A stretch of 64,000 bases of DNA from Cryptomeria japonica. Taxonomy: Eukaryota; Streptophyta; Pinopsida; Cupressales; Cupressaceae. The translations under genes were made by a program, and so were the position numbers. Where the stretch lies: NCBI RefSeq assembly GCF_030272615.1, contig NC_081411.1, forward strand, positions 40,911,140-40,975,139, written 5' to 3'. Positions within the stretch are counted from its first letter, which is position 1. Every line of letters begins with the position of its first letter. The notes below the pieces were generated by a model. The model had not been told where the DNA came from. It worked only from the letters and a program-made list of their open reading frames with translations, and made no database searches. Positions 1 through 11,073 of this stretch are shown here, piece by piece.

Positions 1-3000
1 CTTATGACACTAGTACCCTAAAATTTCAGGACCTCTAAAGTGGGTGTCAACTTTCTAAAAAATAGGAATGCATGTCGTAGTCTCACCTTCCATGTAGGAT
101 GCCACCTCACCAAGAGGTCCCACAAAGATGACATGACAATAGGAAGTTAATAACTCAATATATAAACAATTATGAATACCAGTTAACTAATTAATACAAT
201 GTATTAGATCTCTAAGGTTGAGAAACCTCAATTCCAAGATAATTGCCAACACATATACATAGAGAAAGAGAGTCCTATAATAGGAAATTTTATCTATAAT
301 ATATCAATATCCTATAGCGGAAGCAAGCCTATTGACCAAAGAAAACACATTGCTAATCAACTTGGAATTTATATGTAAATAATTCACTAGCTACAATATG
401 ACACTTATAATATTGTCCACTATTTTGAGACCTAAAATAATGAAATATGGAGAGGGATGGAGCTCAACAAACCTAAGTTCACATGTAAAATTAGTAGAAG
501 TGGAAACATTAGTTTCATTCATTTATCTATCATGAGAGGCATTTTGCTATTGAGCATGAAGACCACCATCCAAAAGTATCGAATTAATGAACTCCTCAAA
601 GAAAAGGCAACATTACGAGAGGGACAACTCATCCTCCTCAACAAGTTTGACAATCTCAAATAGAAGTTGTTGAATGAGGTTGAGGCTCTTACTAAATTGC
701 AAACCATGTGTATAAGGTTAGACTTCATAACTACACTCCACCTTTAGACTAGGTGCAAACAACAAAATAGCATTTATTCTCCATTTCATTTGAGTAGTCA
801 TTATCTTCATCATTTGTCGAGACATTCAGAAGCCAAATCACAAGTCCAATAGAAATGTATAGTAATAACTCAATCTTCTTAAATATTGTGGTAGAGGCAA
901 TGTCAAAGAGGCTATGATACGACATGATCAATGATCTTCAACAAACCTATGATTTGATACCATATCAAAGATTAAAACTCAATCAAATATATCGCATTAA
1001 AAATAATGTATATATACATAAAAAATGATAAACCTGTACATCAACAACAACTCACGAAAACAAAAACTAGAACATATTGAAAACAAACATCTTAAACATA
1101 CTAACAAACAACAACACATTAAAACAAACTATATACACAATGTCAATGATAAAGTATTCTGACAAGTTTAAATGTTATATTTGCTCATTATATCATGTGT
1201 ATGTTCTAACATATATATTTTGATCTAGATCAAGTATCTTATGCATAGTGTAATAGGTCCGGTTTAAGATTTCATAAGGGTGTGGTTTGTCGTAAACCTA
1301 CGTTATAAACTAATCATTTGCAATGAATACACCACACGTGAATCTTGAATCCCTATGGTCATTTGCTTAAGTTTTAATTTTCCTAGACAAAGGGAAGCTT
1401 GTCATATTATACTTATTATTATTGTTTGGTTTAAAAATCATTGTCCATGGGCTTAAGCAAATAATATCATGTAATTTATTTGGCTTGAACATAAAGGAAA
1501 TATATTTTATTGTTGATATTGATATTTGTATTTCGATTTCTAGTGTTCATAATATGTTTTGTGTTTTCACCATGGCATATTGTAAAACAATAATAGTATG
1601 GCATATGCAATCATCATTTAAACCTGAATAAATTTATTTGTTTTGGTATGTATTACGCGTGATAGTATAAAAGTTGGTTAACTAATGTATTTTGAATTGT
1701 ATTATGAACTTAATTTTTAGTTAACTAATGTTTTAGTTCATATTATGTAGTTTTCAATTTTATTAAAAATATAATTGAATTTGAATAATGTTAGATATAT
1801 TAAAAAAATTGGGTTATTGAAAGTTGATATATTTTTTAAATTTCTTAATATATATAGTTGAAAAGATTTTTATCACCATTATTTTGATCGAATAGTTGTA
1901 TTTTAATGCTGGAAGTGAATAATATATTCTATTCATATTAAATATTAAATTTACATTTCCATGTCAAGAATTTATCTCCATGCAAGTTTATTTTTATTCA
2001 TACCTTAAGAACCATAGTTGTATGTATATTTGATAAGATGTAGTTGTTGATGTGTGTTCAACATACTAACATGTTCAAACAATGTTAGTTCACCTACTTA
2101 AAAAGGTGTTTACATTGTGAGTCTTTCTTTAATTACTATGATCAACAATAATTAAAATATTTTAGTAGGTGAGCTAATTTGCAATTCCTTTCAAGGGGTT
2201 CTAGTTGATAATCAAGAGTTACAAACTAAATTTCAAGACCTTTGATGTTTTGCTTGCTTATAAGAAACCAAAATTTTGATCAAATCTTACTCAATTGTAG
2301 TTTACATTTGATTTTTCATACAATTTTAGATTAGATTCTCTTAAAACCAAGCCTATTAATTATGTGTTTGAGTGCATTTGAATGAAATGACATGATTTTA
2401 GCCCTCTTACAAACACATCAATCAAAAATTAAAATTTTTATAACCTGTTTATTTGAAAAATATGCAACAATGCCCACTTTGACAAGTCTCAATACAATAA
2501 TACAAAAATGTATATACTTCAAAAATAGTGGTAAAATTTGTGAAAGACAAAAAGGTACAATGGATTTTTCACTTGAACATGGAAGAATTTGACATTTAAC
2601 AATTTGTAGCCATTAAAACATTTTAGACAAAATTTTCTAATAAAATGATGGTCATAATCTTTATAAGAAATCTGAAAATTAAAATTTAATATAGATGAAC
2701 AACAATAGAGACTCATTTATTTATTTTTTATAAATATTACACACAGAAAATTTAATATAAAATAAAAATAAAATAGAAACTATCTAAACTAACATTAAGC
2801 TAACAAAAATATTAAATATTTTGAAAAGCAAAAGGAGAGAAAAAAAATATTATAGACAAATTTGATGAAAAGCATTCCTCACTTGACCTATTTCCCACAA
2901 GGAAAATGTAGGAAGGTGCAATCTCCAAAGGAACAAAATGCAATATTCAGGATATAAGTTAAATTTTCAAGCTATGTGCACTTTTTAGGTTGAATATAGA

Positions 3001-3612
3001 TCACCTCACTATTAACAAGACATTAGTGATGTGAAACACATTCATTAAATTGAATGCATGGATAAATAAGACACATTCTTAGAGATTGAAATACATGAAA
3101 GGAAAAGAGAAAAACTTAAAAATGGAGTTACAATATTTTTTGTTTGGACAAAAAATCAACTAGTAAATGAGTGCCAAAATATCTTGTGCACTCCTAACTA
3201 TTTATAATACTCTTTTACAATATATGTTGTTGATAATTATAAAAATCATTCAAATCTAATCAAACATTATTAAGTTCTAGGGCATTCGAGTATACAAACT
3301 TAAGATTGGCTTCAATAAAACCATTTAACAACCTGTTATGCACTTTTTTGTATTCAATAAATTTCTTCTCAAATATTTCACATATGAGATCTAGAATTTC
3401 ACTAATCAAGAAATAGAAGTCGCATCATACTTTATGTCTTTTGACTTTCTATTCATAATACTCCTCCAAAAGTTGTGAAAAATTAAATACAGGTTCCTTT
3501 TCTTACAAAAAACACCCAACCATTTAACCAAAAGTTTGAATATCATAAAAAAAAATACCCTAAACCATGACATAAGTTGTTTCAAAGCTTCTTTTATATA
3601 TTTTAAAAATAT
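1..3612. other. AT-rich region with no recognised gene
   Basis: I see no gene or mobile element that I can name here. Open frames are short and lack recognisable motifs. The longest stretch with protein-like composition (457-663, plus strand) is lysine/leucine rich and hits stops on both sides. A sequence resembling a minus-strand tRNA-iMet primer site, with TGGTATCAAA, occurs near 950, but no LTR boundary goes with it. The right edge is the TCATC target site of element A. Confidence 0.6.
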
Positions 3613-3789
3613 TCATCTGTAGCGTCCTAAAATTGCGACACTTGCAATTTCGACTGCATTTCGGTCTTCACGATGGCGACGCAACACGCAACCTGAATGG
3701 AGACCCCAAAACTTGCTCACGACACTGAAAACTGCATTTTTCAAGCACCCTGGCCTGAACCTCCTTGCACCCTGATGTCCCGGGAGGTG

Positions 3790-3847
3790 GGACCAGAGCG
3801 CCCAGCGCCCTGGTCCTCCAGGACCATGGCGCCCAGCGCCCTGGTCC
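3790..3847 (+). repeat. Two-unit GGACC hairpin array in U3 of element A
   Basis: Two 27-nt palindromes start at 3790 and 3821, a 31-bp period. Each has 12-nt arms around a CCA loop. Left arms are GGACCAGAGCGC and GGACCATGGCGC; the right arm is GCGCCCTGGTCC in both, giving one mismatch per stem. They lie about 125-180 bp upstream of the TATA box. The 3' LTR has three units of the same array. Confidence 0.85.
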
Positions 3848-3970
3848 CTGGGTCCTATTTTGGGCCCGGTTTCCTAAGTGATATTGGGTCTTTTTGATTG
3901 CAATTTGGAAATATACTTCCCTGGTCGGCCTAAGGACGGGAAAATCAGTCTATCAGCCCTAATTGACAAG

Positions 3971-3979
3971 TATATAAAC
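3971..3979 (+). promoter_or_regulatory. TATA box of element A 5' LTR
   Basis: TATATAAAC is followed by a pyrimidine-rich stretch of the kind common at plant transcription starts. The sequence GGTCGGCCTA lies about 50 bp upstream and recurs in the B LTRs at a comparable place, so these promoters look homologous. Confidence 0.7.
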
Positions 3980-4436
3980 TACATTTTTCTCTCTCATTTG
4001 AGATAGATGAAGAGGATATATGTACAAAGCGTGGAAATTATACTCAAGCATTCAAGCATTCGAGCATTCAAGCAATTGATCATTCCAAGTCTCCATTCAA
4101 GGCTAAGTGTTGCATTCAAGACAAGGATTCAACCATTGAAGAGGAGATCACATACAACATACAACATACAACATCTAAACCTTCGCACATAAGGATACAA
4201 ACATCCTTAGAACAAGGTATTAGTACTTGTTTTACAGTCATTTACATTATAGCTCTTGCTCATTTCTTGGTTAATTCCAAAACCGGGGTTTGACCTAAAG
4301 GCAAACCCCTAATCCGTAACCCCCCAATCGTCTTCGCTTTTCTATGTGTAGGTTGCAGGTACGCGGCTGAAATTGAAGATCTGGAATCCTTGTGCAGAGA
4401 CGAACAAATCCCCCTTCGTTTCGCGGATTTTTCGGA

Positions 4437-4463
4437 GGACCGTGGCGCCGGGCGCCATCGTCC
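4437..4463 (+). repeat. GGACC hairpin in the transcribed part of element A 5' LTR
   Basis: 27-nt palindrome with left arm GGACCGTGGCGC, right arm GCGCCATCGTCC and a CGG loop. It has one mismatch and one G-T pair. The loop-proximal GGCGCC is itself self-complementary. It lies about 465 bp downstream of the TATA box, so it should be near the 5' end of the RNA. Confidence 0.75.
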
Positions 4464-4841
4464 CGACAACTTTTGCTCAAATTTGTAGGACAGCGTCGTA
4501 TCGACATTTTACTGCTAATTCCAGGTCCGCAGCTTCATCCTATAACCCGAACTCAGTTTATAAGCGAATCTTTATGACTTTCTATGCATCCTTAGCTTAA
4601 TTTCCTTAATCAACATTCTTTACAAAAGAGGGTAGCCTTGCTTTCCTAACCCTTGAAATTCATTTAGCATCCAATCTTACATCGTGTGGGATTGAATCTT
4701 ATGAGTTTCAACCCCTCTTTTGAATGTAAAGTCTTCCCCCTAAGTGAAAACCCATCGAATCCTAGCGAACCTCCCTTCTCTCTCCTTGGAGTTAGAAGAG
4801 GGGAGACCAACTAGGGTTCGACCGCAATTTTTCGCTTTACA

Positions 4842-6015
4842 TTTTGGTGAACCCGACGTGAACATCCTTTCTGATTTTTCATGCTTAGATCTGAAAAAAT
4901 TGATTACATTTCCATGTTTGATCTTTTGCAAAGTTTTAGAGGTGATTGCATTAAAACCCTAAAATTTCTTTTTAGTAATTAAACTTGCGAAATGTCTAAA
5001 TGTTAATGCTTGTTTCAGATCTGTCCTTCTATTACAAATTATCAATTCATATTTGTGCTTTAATTCTAAAGATTAAGTGGTTAAAAGTCAAAACCCTAAT
5101 TTTTGAAACCCTCTTGATTCAACCTTTGTCCGACAATTTGACCAATCAAAACATCTCCAAATCAGCTGTAACTTTGGATTCCGCAATAAAATCACAATAT
5201 CTTTCATCCCTGAAAATTTGGAAAAAAGTTGCGAGGACCGTGTTGCACTCCGAGCGCCATCGTCCTCGACATTTTTTCCAAAATTTCGGGAGCGAGATCT
5301 TGCTGTATTTTCCTGCTAAAATCCAGAATTTTGGCTGATTTTGTCAATTATAACACTTTCAAAATTACAGTCAAAGTTGGTCTTGTGATTGCTTGGTCTA
5401 AGGCTCCTAATCATTCAAAAATTATCGAAACTGAAATTTTGTGTCAAAATTGTGTTCTTACTGTCTTAGATCTGAAAATTGTATTTGCATTCATTCGAAA
5501 TTTCAGTGCTTTATTCAAATATTTGCATTTTGTGACTTTTGAAATTAAGTGCCTAATTACAACAACTTTGATTTCCGCTTTCAAAATTGAATTTTGCGTG
5601 AAATTGAGTCAATTTTCAAATTTCAAAATTTTCATTACTCTTGACATTCCCTCTAAAATCATAAAATTCAAAATTTCAGTCTCCCTCTCTTTTTCAAAAT
5701 TCAAATTTTGCATTTTTCGACAATCTTGATAGGGTTCAATTTTGAATTTGCAACTTTAATTTGGCCTATCTACAGATCGTAAAATCCCTCAATTTTTTCA
5801 AATTAGCTCTAAAATCATCATACCTTTCATCCCTGCAAATTTCGAAAAAAGTTGCAAGGACCGTGTTGCACTCCGAGCGCCACGGTCCCGAACATTTTTT
5901 CTGAAATTTCGGGAGACTGTTGTGATTGCATTTAACAGCTTAAATCTGGAAGATTGGCTGGTTTTACTGAAAATTGCTACCTCTAAAATCAAAATCTTCT
6001 CTCTCTCTCTAGTGC
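4842..6015 (+). other. Element A leader with candidate primer site and two more hairpins
   Basis: The sequence just after the LTR, TGGTGAACCCGACGTG at about 4845, is the expected place for the tRNA primer site and has the usual TGG start. I do not assign the tRNA. Element C has TGGTGAACCCAACTCC in the same position. The leader holds two further GGACC-type hairpins: 5233-5267 (arms GAGGAC and GTCCTC at its base) and 5858-5888 (perfect 8-bp base GGACCGTG / CACGGTCC). The surrounding ~65 bp of each are near-repeats of each other. No coding region is apparent before the ATG at 6016. Confidence 0.65.
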
Positions 6016-9000
6016 ATGAGTTTTACAACAATAAGCCCTACTTACACTATTCCCGTTAGACGAAGCCGTAGAATTAAGTCTTTCCAAGGTTTAACTACTG
6101 AGGAAATGGAACCTAATTTGAGTAGTCTTTTTAACGAGGACATGGGTAATTCCTCTAATCCTCCTAATGATGAAGAAGCTCCCCATGAAGTTTCTGTTGA
6201 ACAACTTTCCAAATTGGATAACCAATTTGACGATTTTCACCAATGGATGTCTCATGAGTATCTCGATAGTCAAGCTCTTCCTTTAATTGAGGGTCTAAAA
6301 CGTATGCTTCAAAGTGATAAGAATGGAATTGATGTTTTACGTGGTATCGCACACATTGTGGATTCAAATGTGATGCCTATGAAGAGTTGTGTTGAATCTT
6401 TAGGTTATACACAACCTCCTACACAAGTCAATCATTCTATTCCTTTGACCACTTCTATTGCTAGTTTACCTACCTTTACATCAAACATCATGGCTACCTC
6501 TATACAAGACATTCCTCCTGTGATTACCAGTCATGGGGGCAATCCTCCTTCTTCAATTAACCCTATTCCTTCATTTAATCCGACTTCTTCATTCATTCCT
6601 TCAATAAGTGTTCCTATTACATCTTCACAAATGAACATGACACAAGGGGGCAATTCATTTAACCATTCCATTCCTCCTTGTAGTGTTCCTCCTATCCAAT
6701 CATCCCCTATGGTTGACTATCATAGGGTCCCACCACCTTACTCTTTACCATCTTTCAATAACATCACACCTCCATCTCAATCTAACACACCTAATATGAA
6801 CTCTTCGACTAAAGCTACCATTAATAATCTTGCACAAACTGTCTCTTCTTTACAGCAACAAATTGCCTTTATGAATCAATCTAAGTTTAGTGTGCCCACA
6901 TTTGATGTTGCGAGCCCACTTTCTCTTGACATTGTTCGAGCTATTCCTCCTAAGCATGTTGAAATCCCGCATTTGGAGCTTTATAATGGTAAAGGAGATC
7001 CTCTAACACATGTTAAGACTTTTCAAACAATATGTACTGATTTTGCTTATGACCAAAGGTTGCTTGCAAAACTATTCACTAGAACACTAAGAGACAAAGC
7101 CCTACAATGGTATTGCTCGTTGCCTTCTTATTCTATTACTTCTTTCGAACAACTTGCAAATGCTTTCATTCAACAATTTCAAAACAATATAAGTCCTAAA
7201 GTCACTTTGATTGATTTAATGCATTGTAAACAAGGTGTTAAAGAAAAAGTGACTGATTTCATTGGTAGATATAAGCATTTGTATGCTCAAATTTCTTTTC
7301 CAGTGCCTGATAATGATATTCAAAGAATCTTTATTTCTAATTTGCAAAAAGATATTCGAGACAAACTTTTGTTTTCTGAGTTTACTTCTTTCCAACAGTT
7401 GTGCGCCACTCTTCACAATTATCAACTGACTGTGAGTCAAATGGAACAATCACATCCTATGGCTTCGAGTGATAAGGGTGATAGCAGTCAACAACCATTT
7501 GGGAAGTTTAAACCGAACAGAGATTCCATCAAATTCAATGAAAACATCATCAACAACAATGTGAATGCAGCATCAGGTGTGCCTCCTATTTCTAAATTTT
7601 TCAAGAAAGAAAGAAAGTATACTCCTTTGAATGAATCATTGCATGATATTATGAATAAGTTATTGGGACAAAATGTGCTTACCCTTCCTCCTATAAGACA
7701 AATTGATCCTGCAAAGATTACTTCACCTTATTTTGATCACAAAGCTTTTGGTCACTTTCATCGTCAGCCTGGGCATGATACTGAAAAATGTTTTTCTCTA
7801 AAGGGTAAAATTCAAGATTTGATTGATAATAATACTATTTCTGTTTCTGGAGTGAATGATAAAGGCAACACATCTGTAGCTCCTCCTAACCAAAATCTTC
7901 AGATTTTTACTGATCCATTACCTTCTCATACTTCTCATACTTCTAATGCAATTGAGGCTAATGATTCCTCTCTCTCATCTGCTGGTCTTGTGTCTATGGC
8001 TCCGAATGTGATTAACTTCGTAGAGCAGCAAGAAAACCCTAAAGAACCTTCCATCACATTTGATTCTAGCAAAACCATTAGGGCACCTGATGGTCCTTTA
8101 TACATAGTTGCAAAAGTCAAGAATATGCCTTGCCGTGGAGTGCTTATTGATCCTTCGTGCATGGTTAATGTTATTACTAAAGAATTTCTTTTTACTTTGC
8201 AATTGAATCAAGTGATCTATGACAAAACAGATGTGATTGTGAAATTATTTGATGCATTTTCTTCTCCTGCAATTGGTTCTATTACATTGCCTATTGAGGT
8301 CCATAACAAATCCCTTGATGTGAACTTTGCTATTATTCCTTCTTCCGAACAATTTCGTGTGAAGCTTGGCTATCCTTGGCTATCTTCCTTGAAAGCTATT
8401 GCTTCTCCTATTCATAAGTGTTTGAAATTTCCCCATAATGGTGAAGTTGTTACTGTCAATCATAGTCTCTTTAAACCAGCTGAAAGAACCTCTAGTGTTC
8501 CTATTGATTACTTTTGGCCTAAACAATTCCAATCTCTTCCTCCGCGAAGTGATCATCTTTTCAAATCTTATCAAAAGTGGAAAACAGATATGATCCTATC
8601 TCTAAGTGAACCTAGAGCACCTAAACTTGACATTCCTATCATTCTTGAGAAGGAAATTCTTCCTTTGAAAGACAAAACTAATGTCTTTACCCAAGAAGAT
8701 TCCCAACCCGTCCCTATGGATGCGACTCTGTCTATGCCTAATAAATCTTCTAAAAATAGACCTATACCTCCTCGTCATGATGGACTTGGTCTTCTTCCTA
8801 AACCAAAAACTCCTCCTTTATATGGAGCAGTTCCTCCTCCTGCCTTCTATAGAGAGAAGAGACCTTCTTCTTCTCCTATTATCCAGCCTAAGAGACCACA
8901 ACCTAAACACCCAAGTGATAGGGATGAGAACATTCCTCCTCCTCTATCTTCTACACTTCCTACTAAGACTAGACGTAATCGTTCTGCACGGGAACATCGA

Positions 9001-9450
9001 CGAAAGCGTCGTCTTAGGGCTCAAGCAACTGCTTCTCAAACTTTACAATCTCCAAAAACACCTTCAACAAGCATTATTCCATTTTCCCCTCAGCCGGATA
9101 TTGAGCCTAAATCTCCTAAACATAAGATGCATGATGGTCTTGATCCTGTGCGAGTTAAAGATCCTATTTTTATAAATCTTGATGATGATATAGATGAAAA
9201 TATTACTCCTCTTGCTTCTGATAGTAAATATGAACTTGTTGATGTTGATAACCATTTATCTAATGAATTTTCTAAAGCACTTATCCTAGCTCCTAGACAA
9301 GAACAATGTGGCTTGGAACATGAACATAGCCCTTGTTTGGATCTTGTGATAGCTCCATCTGCTGTGTTGGATGTTCCTCCTCTAGCGTGTTCCCTGCCTT
9401 CCCGAAACATTGATCAGCAAGATCGGGGGGTAGATGACATGCTAGACTAG
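6016..9450 (+). CDS. Gag/protease-like polyprotein of element A (1144 aa, intact)
   Basis: One uninterrupted ORF covering most of the element's interior. Residues ~1-310 are Ser/Pro/Thr/Asn-rich. Residues ~316-476 form a retrotransposon Gag domain, seen from motifs such as YNGKGDP, RDKALQWYCSLP and FEQLANAFIQQF. Around 577-590 is a zinc-finger-like segment with GHFHRQPGHDTEKC, where the usual first Cys is Gly. Around 707 is a retropepsin-like segment GVLIDPSCMVNVIT, which keeps the Asp but has Pro after it where D-S/T-G is normal; RVKLGYPWL at ~780 matches the second protease block. The tail (~860-1144) is proline-rich and charged. Start chosen at the first ATG after a pyrimidine tract. Family assignment to Ty3/Gypsy Tat-like Gag is inferred. 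Whether the protease works is doubtful. It would form particles and package its own RNA, with polymerase supplied in trans. Confidence 0.85.
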   Translation: MSFTTISPTYTIPVRRSRRIKSFQGLTTEEMEPNLSSLFNEDMGNSSNPPNDEEAPHEVSVEQLSKLDNQFDDFHQWMSHEYLDSQALPLIEGLKRMLQSDKNGIDVLRGIAHIVDSNVMPMKSCVESLGYTQPPTQVNHSIPLTTSIASLPTFTSNIMATSIQDIPPVITSHGGNPPSSINPIPSFNPTSSFIPSISVPITSSQMNMTQGGNSFNHSIPPCSVPPIQSSPMVDYHRVPPPYSLPSFNNITPPSQSNTPNMNSSTKATINNLAQTVSSLQQQIAFMNQSKFSVPTFDVASPLSLDIVRAIPPKHVEIPHLELYNGKGDPLTHVKTFQTICTDFAYDQRLLAKLFTRTLRDKALQWYCSLPSYSITSFEQLANAFIQQFQNNISPKVTLIDLMHCKQGVKEKVTDFIGRYKHLYAQISFPVPDNDIQRIFISNLQKDIRDKLLFSEFTSFQQLCATLHNYQLTVSQMEQSHPMASSDKGDSSQQPFGKFKPNRDSIKFNENIINNNVNAASGVPPISKFFKKERKYTPLNESLHDIMNKLLGQNVLTLPPIRQIDPAKITSPYFDHKAFGHFHRQPGHDTEKCFSLKGKIQDLIDNNTISVSGVNDKGNTSVAPPNQNLQIFTDPLPSHTSHTSNAIEANDSSLSSAGLVSMAPNVINFVEQQENPKEPSITFDSSKTIRAPDGPLYIVAKVKNMPCRGVLIDPSCMVNVITKEFLFTLQLNQVIYDKTDVIVKLFDAFSSPAIGSITLPIEVHNKSLDVNFAIIPSSEQFRVKLGYPWLSSLKAIASPIHKCLKFPHNGEVVTVNHSLFKPAERTSSVPIDYFWPKQFQSLPPRSDHLFKSYQKWKTDMILSLSEPRAPKLDIPIILEKEILPLKDKTNVFTQEDSQPVPMDATLSMPNKSSKNRPIPPRHDGLGLLPKPKTPPLYGAVPPPAFYREKRPSSSPIIQPKRPQPKHPSDRDENIPPPLSSTLPTKTRRNRSAREHRRKRRLRAQATASQTLQSPKTPSTSIIPFSPQPDIEPKSPKHKMHDGLDPVRVKDPIFINLDDDIDENITPLASDSKYELVDVDNHLSNEFSKALILAPRQEQCGLEHEHSPCLDLVIAPSAVLDVPPLACSLPSRNIDQQDRGVDDMLD

Positions 9451-10195
9451 TTACATTAGCATAGCAGACTCTCTCCCCCTCTCTTTTGTTACTTCTTCTA
9501 TATGTTATTCTCATTCTTCTATTTGTCATCCTTAGTGTTGTCTACTTGAGGACGATGCAAAGCATTGAGATCTCTCGATCTCTCTCATGTTGACTCAAAA
9601 GACACATGTGTTCCCTTCTTCTAGGTGACTTTCCTTGATTGGGGAATGAAGAACAATTATGCATACATACATATGATATATATACATGACTTATCATACA
9701 ACATACTGACCCCAAGGAAAGCGAAGTCACCTCGTGCTTTGTGTTTTGTGTCTATTATCCTTGGGCTTATCTCACACTTGGGGGCTAAATCCTTGCGATA
9801 ACGTGCTCCTTTTTCCTTTCTCATTTCTTATGTGTATCACTACGTTAAAACAATCACCCCCGTTGAGGCGTGTGCGATCGCTTTAACGTAGGGGGGCATA
9901 CACCCTGTTTATCCTTTCAAAGATACTTGAAAATTTCTTGGCAAACTTAGCTTTGTCTTGAAGATTTTTGGTATTTCTTTTGCATGACTCATAGTGAGGG
10001 AACCTTACTACTGATGGTCATGGTTCTTCCTCGTGATCTTCCCTTTTACTTTGTCAATCGAAGTTGTAAGATCCTTAGTCCACTGGGGGCTTGGTGTATC
10101 TTGCCTCCTTGACGTGGTGAAAGTCTTTCAACGTTGTTTCCTTGTACTTTACCGGAAGTATGAGCATACATACTCCCGCTAAAGTGGGGCCTAAA
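9451..10195 (+). other. Element A 3' untranslated region and polypurine tract
   Basis: No ORF of note and no polymerase motif. It ends with AAAGTGGGGCCTAAA immediately before the 3' LTR, the polypurine tract position. Element C has AAAGTGGGGGCTAAA at the same place (28394-28408), which supports common ancestry of A and C. Confidence 0.75.
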
Positions 10196-10367
10196 TGTAG
10201 CGTCCTAAAATTGCGACACTTGCAATTTCGACTGCATTTCGGTCTTCACGATGGTGACGCAACACGCAACCTGAATGGAGACCCCAAAACTTGCTCACGA
10301 CACTGAAAACTGCATTTTTCAAGCACCCTAGCCTGAACCTCCTTGCACCCTGATGTCCCGGGAGGTG

Positions 10368-10456
10368 GGACCAGAGCGCCCAGCGCCCTGGTCCCTCAGG
10401 ACCAGGGCGCCCAGTGCCTTGGTCCCTCAGGACTAGGGCGCCCAGCGCCCTGGTCC
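10368..10456 (+). repeat. Three-unit GGACC hairpin array in element A 3' LTR
   Basis: Palindromes start at 10368, 10399 and 10430, exactly 31 bp apart, each 27 nt with a CCA loop. The second has left arm GGACCAGGGCGC and right arm GTGCCTTGGTCC: both changes from the consensus right arm are C to T and leave G-T pairs. The third left arm is GGACTAGGGCGC, again leaving a T-G pair. Pairing is kept while sequence changes. Confidence 0.85.
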
Positions 10457-11046
10457 CTGGGTCCTATTTTGGGCCCGGTTTCCTAAGTGATATTGGGTCT
10501 TTTTGATTGCAATTTGGAAATATACTTCCCTGGTCGGCCTAGGGTCGGGAAAATCAGTCTATCAGCCCTAATTGACAAGTATATAAACTACATTTTTCTC
10601 TCTCATTTGAGATAGATGAAGAGGATATATGTACAAAGCATGGAAATTATACTCAAGCATTCAAGCATTCGAGCATTCAAGCAATTGATCATTCCAAGTC
10701 TCCATTCAAGGCTAAGTGTTGCATTCAAGACAAGGATTCAACCATTGAAGAGGAGATCACATACAACATACAACATACAACATCTAAACCTTCACACATA
10801 AGGATACAAACATCCTTAGAACAAGGTATTAGTACTTGTTTTACAGTCATTTACATTTACAGCTCTTGCTCATTTCTTGGTTAATTCCAAAACCGGGGTT
10901 TGACCTAAAGGCAAACCCCTAATCCGTAACCCCCCAATCGTCTTCGCTTTTCTGTGTGTAGGTTGCAGGTACGCGGCTGAAATTGAAGATCTGGAATCCT
11001 TGTGCAGAGACGAACAGATCCCCCTTCGTTTCGCGGATTTTTCGGA

Positions 11047-11073
11047 GGACCGTGGCGCCGGGCGCCATCGTCC
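11047..11073 (+). repeat. GGACC hairpin in the downstream part of element A 3' LTR
   Basis: Identical to the 27-nt hairpin at 4437-4463 in the 5' LTR, although nearby bases (11098, 11105 and 11107) differ between the two LTRs. Confidence 0.75.

Larger units (their letters stand above)
3618..4841 (+). repeat. Element A 5' LTR
   Basis: 1224 bp, TG...CA termini. It contains two GGACC-type hairpins in the U3 part, a TATA box at 3971, and a third hairpin downstream of the presumed transcription start. Its partner is the 1255-bp 3' LTR at 10196-11450; the length difference is one 31-bp hairpin unit. Confidence 0.93.

Noticed and set aside
457-663. Small Lys/Leu-rich plus-strand ORF
   Set aside because: It is short, bounded by stops, and shows no recognisable motif or supporting signals.
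3785-3795. GTGGGACC as a TCP transcription-factor site explaining the array
   Set aside because: It resembles a TCP motif once in A, but other hairpin copies lack the GTGG part, so it does not explain the conserved palindrome.
3790-3847. GGACC hairpins as microRNA precursors
   Set aside because: The stems are 11-12 bp, far too short for a plant microRNA precursor.
4845-4862. Naming the tRNA that primes elements A and C
   Set aside because: TGGTGAACCC... is in the right place, but I could not match it with confidence to a plant tRNA 3' end without a search.
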